The notes: generated from the letters alone by a model not told the origin. 64,000 nt of DNA from Lachnospiraceae bacterium (GCA_022796475.1 JAAWIS010000005.1:17625-81624); one strand, 5' to 3'; counted from the stretch's first letter, positions 35,697 to 43,952 are shown. Numbers and translations: made by a program.

Positions 35697-36566
35697 ATGA
35701 AGAATTATCACCAAAAAACAATTGCAATGGTAAATGATTTATCCGGATACGGCCGCTGCTCTTTAACAGTGGCTATGCCGATCGTATCGGCTATGGGAAT
35801 CCAGTGCTGTCCGGTGCCAACTTCCATTCTTTCTAACCATACCGGGTTTCCTGTATGGTTTTTTGATGATTATACGGATAAAATGGAGCGTTATATTGAA
35901 AAATGGAACGAGCTGGATTTAACATTTGACGGGATTGCTACCGGATTTTTAGGCTCTCAGCATCAGATCCAGATCGTATCGGATATGATTAAAAGGTTCC
36001 GGAAACAGGAAACCAAGGTGATTGTAGATCCGATTATGGGGGATCATGGCAAGCCTTATTCCACCTATACCCCCGGAATGTGCCGGGAAATGGAAACCCT
36101 TGTAAAGCTGGCGGACGTGGTAACTCCAAATGTAACGGAAGCTTGTATCCTGACGGGAAAAGAATACCGAAAAGAAGGATGGAAGCAAAAGGAGCTGGAA
36201 GAAATGGCTTGTGAGATTCAAAAGATGGGGCCTTCTTCTGTGGTAATTACCGGAGTGTCCAGCGCAAAAAGCCTTACTAACGTGGTACTGGAACCAGACG
36301 GAAGAATTGTTTTTTGGCGCAAAAGGCGGGCAGGCAATGATCGGCCTGGGACGGGAGATGTATTTTCATCGATTGTGGCAGGCTCTGCAGTTCTGGGATG
36401 GAGCCTTTCAGAGGGAGTGGCTCTTGGGGCCGAGTTTGTAAAAAAGTGTATCCAAAAATCAGATGCCTTAGATATTCCTGTGAAAAACGGCGTCTGCTTT
36501 GAACTGCTTCTGCCAGAGCTTATTATGGGCTGTAAAAAGGGGACAAAAGGGGCTTTTCATTCATAG
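35697..36566 (+). CDS. Pyridoxal/pyridoxamine kinase-like protein
   Basis: A 289-residue ribokinase-superfamily kinase of the PdxK/PdxY type: 'VNDLSGYGRCSLTVAMPIVSAMG' at the N-terminus, 'TGFLGSQHQIQIV', 'VIVDPIMGDHGKPYSTYTPGM', 'VVTPNVTEACILTG' and the anion-hole motif 'RPGTGDVFSSIVAG' carrying the catalytic Asp. It phosphorylates B6 vitamers in a salvage route. It lies 40 bases after thiN and has its own AGGAG-like site. Confidence 0.85.
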   Translation: MKNYHQKTIAMVNDLSGYGRCSLTVAMPIVSAMGIQCCPVPTSILSNHTGFPVWFFDDYTDKMERYIEKWNELDLTFDGIATGFLGSQHQIQIVSDMIKRFRKQETKVIVDPIMGDHGKPYSTYTPGMCREMETLVKLADVVTPNVTEACILTGKEYRKEGWKQKELEEMACEIQKMGPSSVVITGVSSAKSLTNVVLEPDGRIVFWRKRRAGNDRPGTGDVFSSIVAGSAVLGWSLSEGVALGAEFVKKCIQKSDALDIPVKNGVCFELLLPELIMGCKKGTKGAFHS

Positions 36567-36647
36567 AAAAATGTGGTATCTTAAAGGACAGAGCAAAATA
36601 ATGGTTACTGTTTACAGCAGCTAATAATGCTACCCAGGAGGAAGATT

Positions 36648-37934
36648 ATGTTAGATATTAAGTTCGTCCGTGAGAATCCGGACATAGTAAAACAGAATAT
36701 TAAGAATAAGTTTCAGGATAATAAGCTGCCTCTCGTAGACGAAGTAATTGAGCTGGATGCCCAGAACCGGGCGGCAAAAGCAGAGGCAGACAGCCTGCGG
36801 GCTTCCCGGAATAAACTTTCAAAAGAGATCGGCAAGCTGATGGGGCAGGGCAAAAAGGAAGAAGCAGAGGAAGTGAAGGCAAAGGTAAACGCTAATGCCG
36901 CCCGTCTGGCAGAGCTGGAGGCAAAAGAGGGTGAGCTGGAGGAAAAGGTTTTAAAGATTATGATGACCATCCCCAATATTATCGATCCCAGTGTGCCTAT
37001 CGGTAAGGATGACAGTGAAAATGTAGAAGTGGAACGATTCGGAGAGCCTGCTGTTCCGGATTTCGAGATTCCGTACCACACAGATATTATGAAGCGTTTT
37101 GACGGGATTGACTTAGACGCAGCCGGAAAGGTTGCCGGAAATGGCTTTTATTATCTGATGGGGGATATTGCAAGACTTCACTCTGCTGTAATCTCCTACG
37201 CACGTGATTTTATGATTAACCGGGGCTTTACTTACTGTGTGCCGCCTTTTATGATCCGCAGCAACGTAGTAACCGGCGTTATGTCCTTTGCTGAAATGGA
37301 TGCCATGATGTATAAGATTGAAGGAGAAGATTTATACCTGATTGGAACCAGTGAGCATTCTATGATTGGAAAGTTTATCGATACCATTACGCCTGAGGCA
37401 GAGCTGCCAAAAACCTTGACCAGCTATTCCCCTTGTTTCCGAAAGGAAAAAGGCGCCCATGGCATTGAAGAGAGAGGCGTTTACCGGATTCACCAGTTTG
37501 AAAAACAGGAGATGATTGTGATCTGCAAGCCGGAAGAGTCGCCTATGTGGTACGATAAACTGTGGCAGAATACGGTGGATTTCTTCCGCTCCCTGGAGAT
37601 TCCGGTTCGTACTCTGGAATGCTGCTCCGGTGATCTGGCAGATTTAAAGGTGAAATCCTGCGATGTGGAAGCCTGGTCGCCACGGCAGAAAAAGTATTTT
37701 GAAGTAGGCTCCTGCTCGAATTTAGGTGATGCTCAGGCGCGGCGTCTGAAAATCCGGGTAGATGGGGAGAAGGGCAAATACTTGGCTCATACTTTAAATA
37801 ATACTGTAGTAGCCCCGCCCCGTATGCTGATTGCATTTTTAGAAAACCATCTCCAGGCAGACGGCAGCGTAACCATCCCTCAGGTGCTGCAGCCTTATAT
37901 GGGCGGCATGAGCGTTATGGTTCCGAAAAAGTAA
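36648..37934 (+). CDS. serS: Seryl-tRNA synthetase
   Basis: A 428-residue class II synthetase. Residues 1-110 form the tRNA-binding coiled-coil arm ('MLDIKFVRENPDIVKQNIKN', then Glu/Lys heptads). Motif 2 is 'FRKEKGAHGIEERGVYRIHQFEKQEM'. Motif 3 reads 'HTLNNTVVAPPRMLIAFLENH', where common bacterial enzymes have a GSGLAVGRT-like sequence; the motif 3 Arg is kept. 'SCSNLGDAQARRLKIRV' precedes it. ATG 36648 follows AGGAGG; the track begins seven residues early. No T-box leader fits in the 81-base gap. Confidence 0.94.
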   Translation: MLDIKFVRENPDIVKQNIKNKFQDNKLPLVDEVIELDAQNRAAKAEADSLRASRNKLSKEIGKLMGQGKKEEAEEVKAKVNANAARLAELEAKEGELEEKVLKIMMTIPNIIDPSVPIGKDDSENVEVERFGEPAVPDFEIPYHTDIMKRFDGIDLDAAGKVAGNGFYYLMGDIARLHSAVISYARDFMINRGFTYCVPPFMIRSNVVTGVMSFAEMDAMMYKIEGEDLYLIGTSEHSMIGKFIDTITPEAELPKTLTSYSPCFRKEKGAHGIEERGVYRIHQFEKQEMIVICKPEESPMWYDKLWQNTVDFFRSLEIPVRTLECCSGDLADLKVKSCDVEAWSPRQKKYFEVGSCSNLGDAQARRLKIRVDGEKGKYLAHTLNNTVVAPPRMLIAFLENHLQADGSVTIPQVLQPYMGGMSVMVPKK

Positions 37935-38007
37935 GAAAATTTAGCTTTCCGTCTGTTTCCGGGCGGAGTTGATTAATAAAAGAAAAAATTCCCAAAATGT
38001 ATGGTTT

Positions 38008-38036
38008 TTGGCATTTTGCTGTTAAAATGTTATAGC
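38008..38036 (+). promoter_or_regulatory. Promoter-like sequence in the serS-ftsA-like gap
   Basis: TTGGCA (38008-38013), 17 bases, TATAGC (38031-38036). No ORF with a ribosome site follows before the strong terminator at 38104, so if active it would make an RNA of roughly 100 bases. Confidence 0.4.
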
Positions 38037-38103
38037 TGAGCTGCAGAAGGGAAAGCCGCAGAAGCCAGGTACTGTCTGCAAAAATGAAAAAACGAATACT
38101 TAA

Positions 38104-38150
38104 AGAAACCAGCCGTCACGATTCGAAGTGGCGGCTGGTTTCTGTCTTTA
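38104..38150 (+). terminator. Strong terminator downstream of serS
   Basis: AGAAACCAGCCGTCAC (38104-38119) and GTGGCGGCTGGTTTCT (38128-38143) form a 16-bp stem with one G-T pair and an 8-base loop, followed by 'GTCTTT'. It ends the serS transcript and/or a short RNA starting near 38043. Confidence 0.8.
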
Positions 38151-38178
38151 AAGATTGCACTGCGCTTTAGCGCGTGCC

Positions 38179-38211
38179 TGGAAATTCAGGCAAGTCATTT
38201 GCCTAAATACA
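38179..38211. repeat. Copy of the intergenic repeat core
   Basis: 'TGGAAATTCAGGCAAG' (38179-38194) followed by 'TCATTTGCCTAAATACA' matches the cores at 48096-48111 and 51338-51353 plus their right shoulders. Outer inverted arms are not clear in this copy. Confidence 0.5.
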
Positions 38212-38256
38212 CTAGCCGCAATTAAGCGAAAAAGATAGTGAAAAGCATCCTTGAAT

Positions 38257-38266
38257 ATGCTATAAT
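38257..38266 (+). promoter_or_regulatory. Extended -10 promoter before a small ORF
   Basis: 'ATGCTATAAT' gives a perfect TATAAT (38261-38266) with an upstream TG (extended -10). No good -35 exists, which is typical for extended -10 promoters. Transcription would start near 38273 and cover the small ORF at 38315 and the FtsA-like gene. Confidence 0.6.
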
Positions 38267-38314
38267 AAATACAGTCGTATGAAGGTTCTTTTCCACACGG
38301 AAAGGAGCAGAACA

Positions 38315-38389
38315 ATGTGGCAGAAACATTGGGAAATATGGGTTCTGCCCGCATATAAGAATCTCAAAAAAGATAATCGAATCTGCTAA
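38315..38389 (+). CDS. Possible 24-residue Trp-rich leader peptide
   Basis: A 25-codon frame beginning MWQKHWEIW, with three tryptophans in its first nine residues. It is preceded by AAAGGAG at 7-base spacing and an extended -10 promoter about 50 bases upstream, both better than chance would usually give. It ends exactly where two alternative hairpins begin. It may be a regulatory leader peptide for the FtsA-like gene 150 bases on, or a small functional peptide. It is too short for the ORF track, and I recognise no family. Confidence 0.4.
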   Translation: MWQKHWEIWVLPAYKNLKKDNRIC

Positions 38390-38406
38390 CAGCAGTGGAT
38401 TAGCAG
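38383..38406 (+). promoter_or_regulatory. Alternative hairpins at the leader-ORF stop
   Basis: CTGCT (38383-38387) can pair with AGCAG (38391-38395), or as CTGCTAA (38383-38389) with TTAGCAG (38400-38406). The two structures exclude each other and the first arm contains the stop codon. No T-run follows, so control of translation or processing is as likely as attenuation. The segment TCTGCTAACAGCAG also occurs at 23461-23474 in the murF-priA gap. Confidence 0.35.
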
Positions 38407-38536
38407 TGCAAGAGAAAAAGAAGGCTGGAAACAGCAGCAAATATATTGTTCTGGCAGGCAACAATCCATCAGCGCAGTTGCTGCTTGCGGAATGATGCAC
38501 CAGATAGAACGAAAAGAATATGAAGCAGGGGGAAAT

Positions 38537-40789
38537 ATGGCAAGACAAGGAAAAAAAACACAGGTTTCCGCACAGGAAAAACTTTCTGCACAGACAAAAG
38601 TTTCAATGAAAGCCCAGGCAAATAATGTGATATTTGCGCTGGATATCGGCACGAGAAGTATTATTGGAATGGTAGGGGTTGTTCAGGAAAATAAGGTAAA
38701 AGTCATCGCTGTGGAAAAAGAGGAGCACGGGGAACGGGCCATGATGGACGGACAGATCGAGAATATTGAGAAAGTGTCTGTCCTTGCGGGGAAGATGAAA
38801 AAGCGTCTGGAAGATAAAGTTCATATCCAGCTTACCAGGGTCTGTGTGGCTGCTGCAGGGCGGGCGCTGAAAACAAAACGGGCTGACTATGAACTGGATT
38901 TGCCCGGCACACAATTAATCGATGACGAAATAATCAGCCGCTTGGAGGCCGGTGCAATTGCAAAGGCAGAGGAAGCATTCGATGCGGAAAATGAGGCGCG
39001 TGACGATTTCAGGCGCTTTTATCTGGTTGGTTATACGGTATGTCAGTATTTTCTGGATCAATATATGATATCAAATTTAAAGGATCACAGAGGACGGCAG
39101 CTAAAAGTAGATTTGATTGCCACATTTCTCCCCAGTGAAGTGGTAGAGAGTTTGTACACCACAATGCATAAAATCGGTCTTGAGGTGGCAAGTCTGACCT
39201 TGGAGCCCATTGCTGCCATTAATGCCGCTATTCCGGAAAATATCAGGCTTTTAAACTTGGTTATGGTGGATATTGGCGCCGGAACTTCCGATATCGCCGC
39301 CTGTACAGGAGGAAGTGTTACCGGATATACGATGGCTACTGTAGCAGGAGATGAGATTACCGAAACGATTATGAAGCAGTATCTGGTGGATTTTCCGACT
39401 GCGGAAGCAATCAAAATGCAGCTTGATGTCCGGGATGAGATTTCCTTTACTAACATTTTAGGTATTGAGCAGAAGTTGGCAAAAGATGAAATTACAAAAT
39501 ATATTCGCGGAACTTTAGAGGCGCTTTCTAAAGAAATTGCGGATAAAGTAGTAGAAATAAACGGCTCTGCCCCTTCAGCGCTGTTTCTGGTAGGAGGGGG
39601 AAGTAAGCTGGCCGGATTAAAAGATGGGATTACGGAAGCACTGGGAATGGATGCAAACCGGGTAACGATAGCAGGAAATTATTTCTTAAGCAGTGCATTT
39701 TCTGATGAGTATGATTTAAACAATCCGGAATATGCCACACCTTTAGGAATTTTAATTTCCTCTGGATTAAATTTAATAAACGACAGTTTTCGTGTCACAT
39801 TAAATGGAAAGCCGGCAAAGCTGTTCCGAAGCGGAAGTTTTACAGCGCTGAATCTTTTAATGATGAACGGTTATAATTTCCGGGATATTATGGGACGTGC
39901 AGGTGTGAATCTGACCATTACCATTAATGGGATGAGAAAGGTGTTTCACGGCACTGCGTCGGAACCTGCATCTCTTTTCATTAATCAAAAAGAAGGGAAG
40001 CTTTCCGATGTGATCCATGCAGGAGATGATATTGAATTCATTCCTGCTATCCAGGGAGTATCAGCCAAGGCTTGTTTGGGGGATATTGACGGAGCGAAGG
40101 ACTGTATCGAAATTACCTTAAACGGCATCCATGCCCCGCTGAATACGGCATTAAAAAATGGAGATACCGTAATGATAAAGCAGCCTGAAAAGCCGGCTCC
40201 TCCAGTTCCAAATATCCAGCAGAACGAACAGGATGATTTCAGAGATCCCTCTTTTAAGGAGGCAGCATCCGAAGAAGCAAAAGCTGCAGAAAATGAACAG
40301 ACAAAAGAAATGATGGCAGAGAGGGAGCTGACAGAAGCGAAAGCAGCGGAAATTGAACAGGCGGCAAAGCCGGAGAATGAATCAGCAGAATGGAACGAAG
40401 CAGAAGAACAAGTGTTATCAGATGAGCCTGAGGAAACGAAAACCTTACAACTGGAAGAAATAGGAGAATCTGCAGAAGCAGAGAATCTGGCAGAAGAAAA
40501 GCCGGAAACAGAAGAGGAAAAAGAAGAAAATATGCTGGAAACTATGACAGAAACAGCAGGAGGCGAACCGCAGGACGGGATCTTTTTTGAGTTAAATGGC
40601 AAGCCTCTTTGTCTTCCTAAAAAGCAGGATGGAAGACCTTACTATTTAATGGATTTGATCCAACATTCCGGAATTGATTTGGAACATCCAAAAGGCGTGG
40701 TGCTGTTAAGAGTAAATGGAGAAGAAGGCCGGTTCCAGCAAGTACTAAAAGAAGGAGATGTGATCTCGATTTTAGAAGCCCAAAAGTAA
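38537..40789 (+). CDS. FtsA/PilM-like ATPase with C-terminal beta-grasp-like modules
   Basis: A 750-residue actin-fold protein. 'FALDIGTRSIIGMVG' (about 33), 'VDIGAGTSDIAACTGG' (about 243) and 'ALFLVGGGSKLAGLKDGI' (about 348) are the phosphate-1, phosphate-2 and adenosine motifs of the FtsA/PilM group. After about residue 415 several short repeats of the form x-N-G ... GD-hydrophobic occur ('RVTLNGKPAKLF', 'LKNGDTVMI', 'LLRVNGEEGRFQQVLKEGD'), resembling ThiS/TGS-type beta-grasp folds. They are separated by a Glu/Ala-rich disordered linker (about 552-680). No amphipathic FtsA membrane tail is visible. A role in division or envelope assembly is inferred from the fold only. ATG 38537 follows AGGGGGA. 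Confidence 0.75.
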   Translation: MARQGKKTQVSAQEKLSAQTKVSMKAQANNVIFALDIGTRSIIGMVGVVQENKVKVIAVEKEEHGERAMMDGQIENIEKVSVLAGKMKKRLEDKVHIQLTRVCVAAAGRALKTKRADYELDLPGTQLIDDEIISRLEAGAIAKAEEAFDAENEARDDFRRFYLVGYTVCQYFLDQYMISNLKDHRGRQLKVDLIATFLPSEVVESLYTTMHKIGLEVASLTLEPIAAINAAIPENIRLLNLVMVDIGAGTSDIAACTGGSVTGYTMATVAGDEITETIMKQYLVDFPTAEAIKMQLDVRDEISFTNILGIEQKLAKDEITKYIRGTLEALSKEIADKVVEINGSAPSALFLVGGGSKLAGLKDGITEALGMDANRVTIAGNYFLSSAFSDEYDLNNPEYATPLGILISSGLNLINDSFRVTLNGKPAKLFRSGSFTALNLLMMNGYNFRDIMGRAGVNLTITINGMRKVFHGTASEPASLFINQKEGKLSDVIHAGDDIEFIPAIQGVSAKACLGDIDGAKDCIEITLNGIHAPLNTALKNGDTVMIKQPEKPAPPVPNIQQNEQDDFRDPSFKEAASEEAKAAENEQTKEMMAERELTEAKAAEIEQAAKPENESAEWNEAEEQVLSDEPEETKTLQLEEIGESAEAENLAEEKPETEEEKEENMLETMTETAGGEPQDGIFFELNGKPLCLPKKQDGRPYYLMDLIQHSGIDLEHPKGVVLLRVNGEEGRFQQVLKEGDVISILEAQK

Positions 40790-40829
40790 CAAAATAAAAA
40801 AAGTAGCTGATTTTTGGTCATTTTAGATA

Positions 40830-40858
40830 TTTTCATTTGGGGTTTTTTGGTATATGAT
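40830..40858 (+). promoter_or_regulatory. Possible promoter of the following hypothetical gene
   Basis: TTTTCA (40830-40835), 17 bases, TATGAT (40853-40858), about 80 bases before the start at 40937. The -35 is weak. Confidence 0.35.
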
Positions 40859-40936
40859 GATATCTGAGGGAATTAGTAAGCGGGCGGTACTCTGGGAAAT
40901 GGGTTTTGCCCCAGACAGTGAAGGGAGAATTTTGTT

Positions 40937-41674
40937 ATGCTGAAGGTTTTTACAGACAGGAAAAATTTTGATCTGGGAATTGAGGATTACGGCCTTTCCG
41001 GAGGGAATGATATTAATATTTATATTTTGGATGAGGACATGAGTGCGCTGTCTTTGATGGAGGCCTTTCGTGCCTGCCGGTATAATCCGCTGAGAACTTA
41101 TTATTATATTCCAAAAACAGAGAGTAATTTTTCAAAATATGCTACAGAATCTATTTCACGAGGAACCGTCAACCTGTTTTCTGACCTGGAAGAAATGAAG
41201 GAAGCCCTTCGCAGCGAAGTGGATGCATGGCGCTCTTATTCCATTCCGGAGTGTATTACAAAATCTGCCGGTAATTTTAAAATTTTATTAAACAGAGAGC
41301 GGGTTACTTCTTTAAGTGTTGCAGTTACGGCAGCTTTAAATAAAAATAGCTGTTATACCGTAGCAGAAGGGTTAACAGCTTTGCTTCAGTCAGGAGCTCC
41401 GCTGCTGCCCCAGGAATTTGAGGCCAGCTTAAATCAGATTTTAGAAAGCTCAAAAAAGGCAAAGAGGGCAAATGATGCATTTGCACAGTACCAGTCCCAG
41501 TTTTTATCTGTGTTAGCTGCCGGCAATCGGGAGATCAACACAGAATGGCATACGGAAGAGTATGACGGCATGGCCCTTCACGTTATGTTTCAGCCATTTG
41601 AACCAGAAGGAAAACCGCTGGATTCCAGAATTAAAATTATTGCACAGTTGGTGAAAGAAAAGCAGAAACATTGA
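40937..41674 (+). CDS. Hypothetical protein, 245 residues
   Basis: I do not recognise it. It has no signal peptide or membrane helix. The N-terminal 90 residues mix strands and helices ('INIYILDEDMSALSLMEAFR', 'NPLRTYYYIPKTESNF'). The C-terminal part is helical ('EFEASLNQILESSKKAKRAN') and ends 'LDSRIKIIAQLVKEKQKH'. AGGGAGAA precedes ATG 40937. It has its own probable promoter and a terminator, so it is a single-gene unit after the FtsA-like gene. Base composition matches the neighbours. Confidence 0.7.
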   Translation: MLKVFTDRKNFDLGIEDYGLSGGNDINIYILDEDMSALSLMEAFRACRYNPLRTYYYIPKTESNFSKYATESISRGTVNLFSDLEEMKEALRSEVDAWRSYSIPECITKSAGNFKILLNRERVTSLSVAVTAALNKNSCYTVAEGLTALLQSGAPLLPQEFEASLNQILESSKKAKRANDAFAQYQSQFLSVLAAGNREINTEWHTEEYDGMALHVMFQPFEPEGKPLDSRIKIIAQLVKEKQKH

Positions 41675-41705
41675 TTTGTAAATGAAAAAGGAAAAACAGC
41701 CAGAA

Positions 41706-41757
41706 AGGCAGCCAGCAGGTGATATGAAAATCACTGATCTGGCTGCTTATTTTTCTT
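41706..41757 (+). terminator. Terminator after the 245-residue protein gene
   Basis: AGGCAGCCAG...GTGAT pairs with ATCAC...CTGGCTGCTT to form a long, interrupted stem, followed by 'ATTTTTCTTT'. Confidence 0.7.
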
Positions 41758-41824
41758 TGAAAATCGGGCACTTCTCACGCCGGAGCGCGTCTGCGTCAGC
41801 GGACACTTAATTTAAAAAAGATAC

Positions 41825-41885
41825 TTGACACATAATATTATATAGTGTATAGTATTACTATAATATTATATAACGTATAATATTA
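41825..41885 (+). promoter_or_regulatory. padR promoter with two tandem palindromic operators
   Basis: TTGACA (41825-41830), 17 bases, TATAGT (41848-41853). Two 25-base palindromes with 28-base spacing overlap and follow it: TAATATTATA-N5-TATAGTATTA (41833-41857, one mismatch) and TAATATTATA-N5-TATAATATTA (41861-41885, perfect 10-bp arms). AT-rich dyads over the promoter are typical of PadR autoregulation, so I infer that the gene product at 41936 binds here. Confidence 0.75.
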
Positions 41886-41935
41886 TAGTACAGCATCAAT
41901 ATAAAAACCAGAAAATTTAGAATGGGAGTGAGGAT

Positions 41936-42256
41936 ATGGTTTTCAATACGGGAGCTGCTCTGTTAGACGCCGTTGTTCTGGCTGTGGTGTCAAAAGAAAT
42001 GGAAGGAACCTATGGGTATAAAATTACTCAGGATGTAAGGGCAGTAATCGAGATTTCAGAATCAACCCTGTATCCGGTGCTTCGCAGGCTTCAGAAAGAT
42101 GACTGCCTGGAAGTATATGACCAGGCGATTGACGGCAGAAATCGGAGATACTATAAGATCACAGAAAGAGGAAGAGTGCAGCTAAATCTGTACCGCAGCG
42201 AGTGGGGAAATTATTCCCAAAAAATATCCCGCATTTTTGAGGAGGCTATGGTATGA
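41936..42256 (+). CDS. PadR-family transcriptional regulator
   Basis: A 106-residue winged-helix repressor: 'LDAVVLAVVSKEMEGTYGYKITQDV', 'ISESTLYPVLRRLQKDDCLEVYD' (recognition helix and wing), 'NRRYYKITERGRVQL' and a C-terminal dimerisation helix. Short length puts it in PadR subfamily 2. ATG 41936 follows GGAGTGAGGAT. Its stop overlaps the next start (ATGA). It probably represses its own four-gene operon through the dyads upstream. Confidence 0.92.
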   Translation: MVFNTGAALLDAVVLAVVSKEMEGTYGYKITQDVRAVIEISESTLYPVLRRLQKDDCLEVYDQAIDGRNRRYYKITERGRVQLNLYRSEWGNYSQKISRIFEEAMV

Positions 42257-43101
42257 GGAAAGTTGATTTTATGGAGAAACTGGAATATCTGCTGCAGGAT
42301 ATTCCGGATGAGGATAAAGGGGATGCCCTTGCATATTACCAGGACTATCTGGAAGAAGCAGGTCCGGAAAATGAAGAAACCGTAATCCGGGAATTTGGAA
42401 GCCCGGAACGGATTGCAGCAATTATACGAGCGGATCTAAGCGGAAATCTGGAAGAGGGAGGAGCCTTTACAGAAACAGGGTACGAAGACGAGCGGTTTCG
42501 GGATCCGAATTACCAGCTTGCAAAACGCCTGGATTTGCCGGAAAAGAAAGAAGAAAAAGAGTTTGAAAGCCATGAAGGCAAAGCACATTTCCAGGAAAAA
42601 GGCCAGTCTGGCGGATATGGCAGCAGGTATGGCAGTTGGAAAAAAGGAAATCCTTCAAAATCAAGTACGGATGCCGGTACTGCCAAAACAGGAAGAGGGA
42701 GAAGAGAGTGGTGGCAAGTATTGGGGATTATTCTGATTGCCTGCTGTTTGCTTCCGGTGATCATTCCTCTGGTTTTCGGGATCGGAGGAGGAGCAATCGG
42801 CCTGGCAGCCGGAATTGGCGGCCTTGTGGCAGGGGTTCTTATCAGTGTAACCATTGCATTGGCGGCTGTAACGTTGGCATTGCTGATAGCCGGCGTTTTA
42901 ATGATTATATTTGGAATCGGACAGATAGCAAACCTGCTTCAGGGAATTTTATATATCGGAACAGGAACCGGAGTTTTAGGACTGGGTTTTCTCTGCCTAT
43001 CCTTATGCGGGCTCTATTACGGAAAGTTTTTGCCGTGGCTGACATCGTCACTAATTAATTTTATTAGCCGTTTGATTCATAGAAAGGGGACTTCTGCATG
43101 A
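42253..43101 (+). CDS. DUF1700 (HAAS) family membrane protein
   Basis: A 282-residue protein. The N-terminal HAAS domain reads 'MEKLEYLLQDIPDEDKGDALAYYQDYLEEAG' and 'VIREFGSPERIAAIIRADL', as in proteins encoded beside PadR regulators. A charged spacer (about 80-150) is followed by several hydrophobic, Gly-rich helices ('VLGIILIACCLLPVIIPLVFGI', 'IALAAVTLALLIAGVLMIIFGI', 'GVLGLGFLCLSLCGLYYG'). Its biochemical role is unknown. ATGA overlaps link it to genes on both sides. Confidence 0.85.
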   Translation: MRKVDFMEKLEYLLQDIPDEDKGDALAYYQDYLEEAGPENEETVIREFGSPERIAAIIRADLSGNLEEGGAFTETGYEDERFRDPNYQLAKRLDLPEKKEEKEFESHEGKAHFQEKGQSGGYGSRYGSWKKGNPSKSSTDAGTAKTGRGRREWWQVLGIILIACCLLPVIIPLVFGIGGGAIGLAAGIGGLVAGVLISVTIALAAVTLALLIAGVLMIIFGIGQIANLLQGILYIGTGTGVLGLGFLCLSLCGLYYGKFLPWLTSSLINFISRLIHRKGTSA

Positions 43102-43952
43102 AACAATTTATTAAGTACACAGCAATTCTGGGAGCAGTATTATCCATTCTCGGTTTTGGAACTGCCTGGGCAGCGAAAATAAATGGAGGAGATTGGCGCC
43201 GGGATGATATCTGGGCTGCTTCATTTTCGATTCCACGTTCAGAGGGAAAGCATCATTGGGATTGGGATGAAGATTATGAGATACATGTGGAAACGGTGAG
43301 CCAGGATGATTACACCTTAAACGTTCCGGCAGCAAAAAATCTGAATCTGAAACTGGAAGCAGGCGAGATTGTGGTAACAACAGGTGAAGTTTCTGATATC
43401 AGTATTATTTGTGATAAACCTGAAAAGTTGGAAGACTGCTTAAAGATTTACAAGGAAGAAGATGAGGATGAGCTGGAATTTTATGTGAAAGGAAAAGTAA
43501 AGAAAGATGGCAGTTATCCGAAGGTAACGATAGTAATTCCTGCCGGTTATCAGTTTCATGAGGTGGAAATTTCAGTTGGAGCAGGTTCGATTGAGTTTAC
43601 AGGGATGAATGCTCAGGACTTAAATGTGGAGGTTGCAGCGGGAAATGCGACGATTCAGGAGGCTGTGGTTTCCGATGCAGATTTTGAATGTGTAACAGGT
43701 AATATTTCCTATTCAGGAACCATTCAAGGAGATGTGGAAGGCGAAAGTGCAATGGGGAATATTAGTTTAATCCTGATGCAGAAGGAGTCTGATTTTAATT
43801 ACGAATTAGAAGGCGTAGGCGGCAGTATCCGGATTGGAGAAAACGAGTTTGGAGGCCTTGGATTTGAGCGCAATGCCAATAACAACACATTGCAGGACAT
43901 GGATCTGCACTGTGTAACAGGAAGTATCCAGGTTGATTTTACAGGAATGTAA
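43098..43952 (+). CDS. DUF4097-family beta-strand-repeat envelope protein
   Basis: A 284-residue protein with an N-terminal signal anchor ('FIKYTAILGAVLSILGFGTAWAA') and an extracytoplasmic right-handed beta-repeat domain. Repeated short strands such as 'LNLKLEAGEIVVTTGEVSDI', 'VEISVGAGSIEFTGMNAQDL' and 'LNVEVAAGNATIQEAVVSDA' are the DUF4097 (putative adhesin) pattern. Encoded with PadR, HAAS and PspC proteins, it is probably part of an envelope-sensing or stress module; the ligand is unknown. Confidence 0.85.
   Translation: MKQFIKYTAILGAVLSILGFGTAWAAKINGGDWRRDDIWAASFSIPRSEGKHHWDWDEDYEIHVETVSQDDYTLNVPAAKNLNLKLEAGEIVVTTGEVSDISIICDKPEKLEDCLKIYKEEDEDELEFYVKGKVKKDGSYPKVTIVIPAGYQFHEVEISVGAGSIEFTGMNAQDLNVEVAAGNATIQEAVVSDADFECVTGNISYSGTIQGDVEGESAMGNISLILMQKESDFNYELEGVGGSIRIGENEFGGLGFERNANNNTLQDMDLHCVTGSIQVDFTGM

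Noticed and set aside
36567-36647. T-box leader before serS
   Set aside because: The gap is only 81 bases and has no terminator or T-box core sequence.
38071-38172. 28-codon ORF starting MKKRILKETS across the serS terminator
   Set aside because: No ribosome binding site and it runs through a strong terminator stem; chance ORF.
39985-40602. 205-codon minus-strand ORF rich in Ser/Phe/Ala
   Set aside because: It is the antisense of the Glu/Ala-rich linker in the FtsA-like gene and has no ribosome site.
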